Origin: Shinisaurus crocodilurus
Lineage: Eukaryota; Chordata; Lepidosauria; Squamata; Shinisauridae
NCBI GenBank assembly: GCA_021292165.1
Contig: CM037879.1
Location: forward strand, 162,804,886-162,868,885
DNA: 64,000 nt
Reading direction: 5' to 3'
Shown: one piece after another, positions 25,301-34,300 of the stretch
Numbering within the stretch: the stretch's first letter is position 1
Layout of the letters: each line of letters opens with the position of its first letter
Notes under the pieces: model-generated
Seen by the model: only the letters and a program-made list of their open reading frames with translations
What the model was told of the DNA's origin: nothing
Database searches by the model: none
Translations under genes and position numbers: made by a program

Positions 25301-28300
25301 AATAACAAAAGAATGTGGATAAGAGAGAGAGCATATGACTCAGGTACGAAGTCACAGTCCAAAAAGATTATAATGCAGATTTCAAGATGATTACTGCCTG
25401 CACCTCTTTTCATTCATTTGTCTCTGTCCACACTGGGTCCAGACCTTTGAGATTCCCACTTCCCCTTTTCTGCATCTGTGGCTTATGCTGGCTCAGCTTG
25501 TCTGAGCGTGGAAAGCTAAGCAGGGTCAGGCCTGGTTATTACTTGGATGGGAGACCCCTCCTCTAGGTTCCTGCATTGAGCAGGGGGTTGGACTCGATAG
25601 CCTTGTAGGCTCCTTCCAACTCTATGATCTATGACAGTGATGGCGAACCTATGGCACACGTGCCACAGCTGGCACGCAGGGACCTCTCTGTGGGCACTCG
25701 AGCCATTGGTCGTCAGATCCCGAAAAGACCGTCCCCTTCTGCATTCAGCGTTGGGTTTCCATAGTAACTCCTCTCCACTCATTCTTTGCTGGCCTTCACA
25801 GGCAGGCACACTCCAACATCTCCACCCCCAGAAGCGGACTGCGCAGGCACCCAGCCCTCCTTCTAACTGAACAGACAGCTCAGAAGCACAGCGCGCACAC
25901 GCCCGAATCTTTGCACGCCCGGTGAAGAGCCATGCCCTGAGACAGAGCGGGGCGCGATTAGCTAGTGCCCCCTCCTCTTTCCTGCCAAATTTAAGGCACT
26001 TTGAAATAAATAAGTTGGTTTTGTGTTGCAGTTTGGGCACTCGGGCTCAAAAAGGTTCGCCATCACTGATCTATGAACTCTATAATCCTTGCTGGTCTGG
26101 TTTGGTCAGAAAGGTGCTACTTTTTTGACCAAGCAGAGAGGGAAAGGAAGGCTGACTGCATGCATGCCAGGATGAGAGGATGTTGTGCACCCAGAGCTGC
26201 ATGACCCACACACTGCCTCGAATAGGGTGGCCATGTATCCTGTTCTGCCCTCCTAATATAGAGGACTGTCCTGTATTTTGAAGGGCTGTCCATTCCAAAT
26301 CCAGTTTAAAGATTAAGAACCATCAGAAGGAAGAGCTGGGCCTTGAAGTTGCCCATCAACAGTTAGCACCTGGTCAGCAGACTGAGCAAGGCACACGGGT
26401 CACAGTTTTCTTCACTATGGGTAGATGTCTTGCATATCCATTTTGTGAAGGATCAGCAACCGGATCCTTTGCGTGAGTTCGGCAACTTTAGGGTTAACCG
26501 GCACAGCGCTAAGGCTCGTATCGGCTCTCGATTACAAGAGGAAAAGCCACCAGTCTTTGTATGCCCAAATAAGGCTTTTATTTGTTTATACAGCAATCAA
26601 GTCGGAACTACCAGTCTTCTAAGAATACGTTTACAGTCAACAAAACCTTAGTTGACTCGCGTCTTACCCAATGAGCGGGCTCCGCGGCTAGCAGGTTACA
26701 CTCGGGTCACTCTACTTACATCAAAGACAATACTCTAGTCAGTTTCAGCCCAGCTCTCGATCGGTGCGTCCTAGCGGAGAACGGAGTGCCTGGGCGGCTG
26801 TTGCTTAGGAGGATCTGGCCCCGTGATTCCCAACAACCCGAACCGGGACGGGAGAGGGGTTTTCTACCCTGGATTCCCCGCTCTCCCCCCGCCCCCTAGG
26901 TCAGGTGGGGGCTTATGCCTGCCCCTTCGTGCAGATAGGCTTATTCCTGCCCGGGAAGAAGGTGACGTAGGGCGACCTTTGCAGCTCTTCGAGGCTGATG
27001 GTCCTTGATGGCCCTTCCTGGACGGTTGTGGATCTCTGCCGAGGTCCTCCTTTGTTGGGGCTGATGGCTTGTCTGGCTACTCCCTGGTGACCTCATCCCT
27101 CCTCCCCTGGCCCCCTCCTTTGGGGAAAGATGTGTGTGTACTGATTTTTGGGCTTTCTCCACACCCTCCCATTTGGGGAAAGATGGCATTGGGGTCCACC
27201 ACCCCAATCCCTATCTAACTGTCTCCTACTGAGAAAGCCCGGGACAACCCATCTGCCACGATGTTGTCCTTCCCCTTGATGTGTTCTACTAAAAAATCAA
27301 AATCTTGCAGGGCTAAACTCCACCGTAAGAGCTTCTGGTTGGACCCCTTCACCCTATCCAGCCAGCACAAGGGGGAATGGTCGGTCTGCAGTCGGAACCG
27401 GCGGCCCCACAGATAGGGGCGAAGCTTGGTCACTGCCCACACTATTGCTAGGCACTCTTTCTCGACAGTGGCCAAGTTCCGCTCCCGAGGCAGAAGTTTT
27501 TTACTTAAAAAGGCAACCGGGCACAGCCCCCGCTCTGGTCGTTCCTGCAGCAAGACGGCTCCCATCCCCGCTTCTGAGGCATCCGTCTGCAGAACAAAAG
27601 GGGCTTCAAAGTCTGGGGCTTGCAGCACAGGGGCTGCCATCAAGCAGGCTTTCAGTCCCTCAAACGCTGCCTGGCAAGCGGCTGACCATTGGACCTTAAC
27701 GGGTTGCCGCTTCTTGCACAAGTCAGTCAGGGGGGCGGCTAGCTGGCTAAAATGGGGCACAAATTTACGATAATAGCCAGCCAGCCCTAAAAAAGCTTGG
27801 ACCTGCTTCTTCGTCTGGGGTTGGGGCCAGGTGCGCACTGATTCTATCTTGGCTTCTAGGGGCTTGACACTACCTCCCCCTACCTTGTGTCCCAGATACT
27901 CCACCTCCCCCCTCCCAACCTGGCATTTCTTTGCCTTTACCGTCAACCCAGCACCCTGAATCCTTTGAAACACCTGGCGGACATGTTGCAAATGCTGTTC
28001 CCAGGTGGAACTGAAAATGGCGATGTCGTCTAGGTACGCGCAGGCGAACTCCCCCAGCCCATTTAACATTCCGTTTACCAACCTCTGGAAGGTAGCCGGA
28101 CCATTGCGGACCCCAAACGGAAGGGTGGTGAATTGGAACAACCCCAGGTGGGTCACGAAAGCAGATTTCAAGGCAGCGTCCGCATCGAGCGGAACCTGCC
28201 AATACCCCTTTGTCAGATCCAGGGTGGTGATGTACTTGGCCCCCCCCAGCCTCTCCAGCAGCACATCCATGTTGGGGATGGGGTAGGGGTCCGGGACGGT

Positions 28301-31300
28301 CACCTTGTTTATTTTCCGGTAGTCTACGCAGAACCGGACACCCCCATCCTTTTTGGCTACTAATACGATCGGGGAGGACCAGGGGCTCGAGCTGGGCACA
28401 ATGACTCCCAAGTCCAGCATGGCTTGTACCTCCTCGGCCACGACTTGGGCATGAGGCCCCACCGCCCGGTAGGGTAGGGACTGTATGGGGGGGCTATCCC
28501 CTGTGTCAATGGTGTGTTGTGTGAGTGTGGTGCATCCCGGTCGGTCTGAGAACATGGGCTGAAATTCTTCCAAGACCTGGGTGATCTGCTGCCGCTGCTG
28601 TTCGGACAGGGAGGGGGACAGTTTGATCTCCTCCATTCCTCCCCCTTCCCCCCACTCGGCCAACAACCCCCCATCAGGGTCTCCCGGTTCCACACACTCT
28701 TGTACTCCCCCCACCTTCGTCCCGCGTTCTACATACAGTTTCAGCATATTTACATGGAAAACCTTCTGCCTCCCCGGCTGCCCCGGGAAAGCCACTTGGT
28801 AGTTTACCTCCCCCGACCTTCCAATGACGGTCCCTGGGCCCTCCCACTTTAAGCACAGTTTGTCCGTCTTTTGGGGGCGCAGTAGTACCAACACCTGGTC
28901 CCCCACTTCGAAAGTCCGTGGCACAGCCGTCCGGTTGTACCACGCGCTCTGCCGCTGCTGGGCTGTTTCGAGATGCTGCTGCGCCGTCTCCCTCACCTCT
29001 CGAAGGACAGTCTGGAGGTGTTGCATGAACGTATGCACCGGCACGGAGGCTTTTTCGGCAACCCCCTCCCATTCCGCCCGCAACAGAGCCAAAGGTCCCC
29101 GGAGCTCCCTCCCAAACATCAGTTCATTGGGGGAGAATCCTAGGCTTTCTTGGGGGGAGTCCCGGTAGGCAAATAACAAGTAGGGGAGGGCTTGATCCCA
29201 AGTCCCAGGGTGCTTCGCCGCATATGCCCTGATCATCTTTTCCAGAGTCTGGTTGAAACGCTCCACCAACCCATTGGTCTCGTGGTGGTATGGCACCGAA
29301 GTCAGGTGCTCCACCCCCCCCAGTTCCCACAATTTTTTAAACAGTTTGGACACGAAGCCCGTGCCGCAGTCCGAAACCACCGTGTGGGGCATTCCTAGGC
29401 GGGCGAAAAGAGAGAGGAGAGTCTTAGCCAGGCTGGTGGCGGAAATGGAGGCTAAAGCAAAAGCCTCTGCATAACGGGTGGCAAAGTCAACCACAGTCAA
29501 TATAAACTTCTTCCCCGTCTTGGTGGGGGGATTCAAGGGTCCCACGATATCCATCCCTATTCTTTCAAAGGGGATGCCCACAATGGGTAGGGGTTGCAGG
29601 GGGGCTTTAGGATGGTCCCGGTTATGCCCCACCCGCTGGCAGACATCGCAGGACCGGCAATATTCTTGCACCTCATTTGCTACCATGGGCCAGTAGAACC
29701 CCTCTGTCACCCTAACCAGAGTCCGTTTCTGTCCTAAGTGCCCTCCCCACGCCACATCGTGGGCCAGTTGTAGCACAGCCTGGCGGTACCTCGCAGGCAC
29801 AACTAATTGTCTCTTCTTTGGTTTGGACCCGGTCCCGTCCTTGGGCAGAATTCTCTGTAGAGGGCTCCCGCCTCCCACAAAAGCGTTCGGACTGGTCCCC
29901 TACCCCGGGCCCTTGACTGGCCCGCTCCCGACATCCCTGGAGGGATGGGTCGCTCTGCTGCTCTTCTTGGAACGCCTTCTGAGTCCCAAAATCACGGGCC
30001 ATTGGCGCGAACCCCCCGGGGTCTTCGTCCTCCCCCACAACTGGGGGGAGCGGCGGGGGACGGCTGGCTGCCGCTGCCGGGGCCGCTTTACCGCGACCGG
30101 GAGGCGGGCCCGGGGACCTGGGAGGCTGCGGGTCAGGGGCTTGGTTGGCCCGACGCCGGGTCACCACCCCCACCTTGACCTGGGCAGCCCGGAACGCAAC
30201 GTCGTTCCCAATGATGATTCCCCATTCTTGCTGGCCATGCACTATAACGTCCATCTCCCCTTCCCACCCCCTGTACTTGACCCAGACCCGGGCGAGGGGG
30301 ACGGCTATGTTGGGAGAGTTATAGGGCTTTATGGCACAGGTGCGCCCCTTTAGCAACTGTCTCTTCTTTACCTTACTTCGAGGTAAAGCAGTGATGTCCG
30401 CCCCAGTGTCCCTATACCCCACCGGGGAAACATTGTTTACAGAGATGGACTCACAGAATTTGTCCTGGCTCCACCGCAGCTGCTCCGGGGAGGCAATGCG
30501 CATCAATGATGCCTGCGAGATGGCCCCCAGCGAATGCTGTCCTCCGCTCCTCAGGGACCGCGCCGCATCTTCACCGTCTCCCTCGAGGGACGAGCTGGAC
30601 TGCTGATCCTCCTCGTGCTCCTCCGGTTCGCGGGACTCCGGCGCAAGCATCCTCCCCACCTTGCCCGGCGATGTCTTGGCGTGGCGGTTCTTTGCGATCA
30701 GTTTGGGGCAGCTCCTCTTGAGGTGCCCCGGTTCTTTACAATAGAAACATCCACTGGTGCCGGGGTTGTCTTTGGGCTTGCCTAGGGCTCCCTCCCGAGG
30801 TTTGGGGTTGCCCTTCTCCACACTTCCCTTGGTCCCGCCATGACTGAGGTTACCCCCCTTGGGTCCTTTGGGCTGCCGATACAGTCCCATTTGGTCGGCC
30901 AACTTGCCCATTTCCCTACAGTTTGGGGGGTCCCGATCCCGCACCGCCGTAGCTAGGTCCTCAGGGATAGTGGCACAGAATTGTTCCTGGATCAGGAGCT
31001 CCCGCACCTCCGCCAAGGAGGTCCTCCCGGTGGCCCCGATCCATGCGTCCCACACCTGCCCCAGGTGCGCCATCCAGGAGGCATACGTGTCCCCTGGGTT
31101 AGGCCGCCCGTAACGAAATTTACGGCGACAATGCTCAGCGGTGAGGGCAAACCTCTCTCTCACCGCTTCTTTGAACGCTCCATAGTCCAAGGGAGCGGTT
31201 TGGGTGTGGATGCCCAGAAGATCAGCCAGTTCCCCGCTGACTTGCGTCCTCAGGGCAGACATCCTTAAGTTGTCCGGCACCTTCTGCTCTACGCAGGCAG

Positions 31301-34300
31301 CCTCGAACAGGGTGAAAAAGATCAGTACATCCTGTCCCGACTGGTAGGTGGGAAATTGCTTCCTGTCCCATTTGGGGGTTGTGGTGCCCCCACCCTGGGA
31401 TGCAGGGGTTTCCCCTTGTCCGGTGCCCCTGGTCAGCCTGGCCAACTCCAGCTGCATCTGTAGCATCTCTTGTTGATGCTGCATCAACTCCCTGGCTTGT
31501 TGCCAATTGAGTTGGGGAAAGAGGGCATCCAACCCTCCTCCCCCCATGGCTCCGCCAGCAACCCTTCTGCCGAGGTCTTCCTCCGCCTCTGGGTCCCTTA
31601 ACTCGTTTCTCCTGCCGCTACTGGTAAGGCTGGGGCTACCCCACTGCTTGGGTTCCTGCCCTCCTAACAATGGTGAGGGGGCTTCACCCCCTTCCTGCCT
31701 TGCCGTCTTCGGCCGCACCACCCACTCCATTGTGGAGGTCTGGGTTGGGGTTTCTGGGCTGCTCACTAGCTCCACCTGCTCTTGGCTCAGACTATTCATT
31801 TTTCCTTGCTCTGAGCGCTCCCCAGCAATCTACTAGCCTGCCCGAAGTCCTGTTAGTTCCGACTGTCAAATGTGGTTTCCAATTGTCCCGTCGCCTGCCA
31901 CCATGTGAAGGATCAGCAACCGGATCCTTTGCGTGAGTTCGGCAACTTTAGGGTTAACCGGCACAGCGCTAAGGCTCGTATCGGCTCTCGATTACAAGAG
32001 GAAAAGCCACCAGTCTTTGTATGCCCAAATAAGGCTTTTATTTGTTTATACAGCAATCAAGTCGGAACTACCAGTCTTCTAAGAATACGTTTACAGTCAA
32101 CAAAACCTTAGTTGACTCGCGTCTTACCCAATGAGCGGGCTCCGCGGCTAGCAGGTTACACTCGGGTCACTCTACTTACATCAAAGACAATACTCTAGTC
32201 AGTTTCAGCCCAGCTCTCGATCGGTGCGTCCTAGCGGAGAACGGAGTGCCTGGGCGGCTGTTGCTTAGGAGGATCTGGCCCCGTGATTCCCAACAACCCG
32301 AACCGGGACGGGAGAGGGGTTTTCTACCCTGGATTCCCCGCTCTCCCCCCGCCCCCTAGGTCAGGTGGGGGCTTATGCCTGCCCCTTCGTGCAGATAGGC
32401 TTATTCCTGCCCGGGAAGAAGGTGACGTAGGGCGACCTTTGCAGCTCTTCGAGGCTGATGGTCCTTGATGGCCCTTCCTGGACGGTTGTGGATCTCTGCC
32501 GAGGTCCTCCTTTGTTGGGGCTGATGGCTTGTCTGGCTACTCCCTGGTGACCTCATCCCTCCTCCCCTGGCCCCCTCCTTTGGGGAAAGATGTGTGTGTA
32601 CTGATTTTTTGGGCTTTCTCCACACATTTAAATTATAGTAATTATTTCTATATCTGCATTTATACATATACGTTAGTAAGTAGCAAACATTATACAAATG
32701 TGCCCCCTTTTGTCCTTTTTTTTTAGGGGGGGGAATGTGTAAGTGGGTGCCCACCCATGCTTGTTGTTGGTGCCCATAGTGCAGGATGCTCTGCTCTCTG
32801 ACTCCAGCAAGGAAACATGTATCCTCCCAGTAGTTCACATGCTCCTCTGGCAGGCTAGTCATTTCCCAGACAGTAAAGCATTTTGTGGGCCAAACTATCT
32901 GGCTTAGCTGAGACAGGGATATGTGTTTCAGCTTGTTCCTTTTAAGCATTCTTAATTTACATATCTCAAAATGTTTCACAAAATCATGGACGCTAAAGTA
33001 GAGCAAGGCTGCTCCAAGGTGACCCGCTAATTGCTGCAGCGGGTGCCTTGTTCCCTGCATGAGCAGATTGCCACCAAGTTGCTTACATGGGAATTGTGGG
33101 CTCCACACGAACTTCGTAGATTTGCACAGCTATTTCAGCTGTACAATGAATATTGGCTAGGAGAGAGAAGAAGCAGCAACTGGCATTTTAAGAAAAGCTC
33201 TTCAAACTATTTATATACCTATACACACAACTTGCAGATAAGGAACATAAGGTTGCTTCTGCAAGTAATAATGCACTGCTTGTTACCCAAATGTGACATT
33301 GTCAAGCAGGAGCTGACATAAGGAGCTGAGGATCAACCAGAAGCTGAATAATGGTATAAACCTGGAGATCAAAAGTCAGAGAATGAAGCTGAGAGAAAGT
33401 GTTAGCTAGAGAGGTGAGATCATCACCTGTTTTGGCAAGGGGATCAACGCCAGTAAATTGTTCTGCTGGAACCATCCCATGCCTGTAGGCTGGGGCATGT
33501 AGAGTATGAACAGAGCAGGAGAGCTGGATGGATCCAGGAGTAGCAAGAGGGCAGGTATCAAGGCAAGGGGTGATGTGAGCAATCACAACCAGGATAATAG
33601 ACTGTTAAAAGGCAACATTCCAGCCCGTGAGGTTGTGGGTCATAGGGTGCTAGCAATAACTGCCTGTACAGATACTACAGCTGTTTCATGCTGACAGGAA
33701 CTCTGGACCTGACCTGCCTGTAGCTCACTGAGCAAGACCGTTGTCCTAGACTTTTTGATTTGATGTCCCAACTGGCTCTTGACGATGGACAATTTAATGC
33801 CCTATGTCAGGAAATATAAATATATGATCTTTCCCCCCAGCGGGGGGCGGGATTTCAGGCTTTCAGGGGGAATTGGGACCACAGACTCAAACTGTTGGAA
33901 TACTGATCTTTCTGCAAATTACAATTCTACAGATTGTACATAATCTATAGGACATCACACCTTATTGTACAGCGCAGATTAAGTCAGACAATCTTGGAAA
34001 GGGGGGGAATGACATTCTGACATATGGTGAACAGGGTGCATGGGGCAAAAAAGGTTGAGATCCACTGCTCTAATATAAGTTATATCAAGAAATATAGAAC
34101 CTATCAACTTAGGGCAGGGGTGGGCAACTTTGATTTCATAGATCATAGAGTTGGAAGAAGCCTACAATGCTATCGAGTCCAACCCCCTGCTCAATGCAGG
34201 AAACTAGAAGAGGGTCTCCCATCCAAGCAATAACCAGGCCTGACCCTGCTTAGCTTTCCACACTCAGACAAGCTGAGCCAGCGTAAGCCACAGGCCTGTT

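Larger units (their letters stand above)
26444..32624 (-). mobile_element. Full-length Ty3/gypsy LTR retrotransposon, Gmr1 type
   Basis: The element is flanked by a perfect 5-bp duplication, cattt (26439-26443 and 32625-32629). Its LTRs at 26444-27163 and 31904-32624 run TGTGGAGAAA...CCTTCACA on the minus strand. Transcribed on the minus strand, it encodes gag-protease, then integrase, then reverse transcriptase and RNase H. Integrase before reverse transcriptase in a Ty3/gypsy element is the hallmark of the Gmr1 group of deuterostomes. No envelope-like frame exists. The sequence after the 5' LTR begins TGGTGGCAGGCGACGG, a candidate primer site I cannot assign to a tRNA; TGGGAGGG beside the 3' LTR is the polypurine candidate. 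It is antisense to THSD1. Confidence 0.95.
26224..32745 (+). repeat. 'Family C' repeat split by the LTR retrotransposon
   Basis: The left part, 26224-26443 (agggtggccatgtatcctg ... gtagatgtcttgcatatcca), and the right part, 32630-32745 (taattatttctatatctgca ... gtaagtgggtgccc), join to the same order seen uninterrupted at 46860-47205. This marks the LTR element as the later insertion. Confidence 0.75.

Noticed and set aside
25490..25560. 5S rRNA gene
   Set aside because: Only the internal control region resembles 5S; the head and 3' end belong to a SINE repeated four times.
27163..27215. Envelope-like gene between pol and the 3' LTR
   Set aside because: Only about 50 bases separate the pol stop from the LTR, so there is no room for one.
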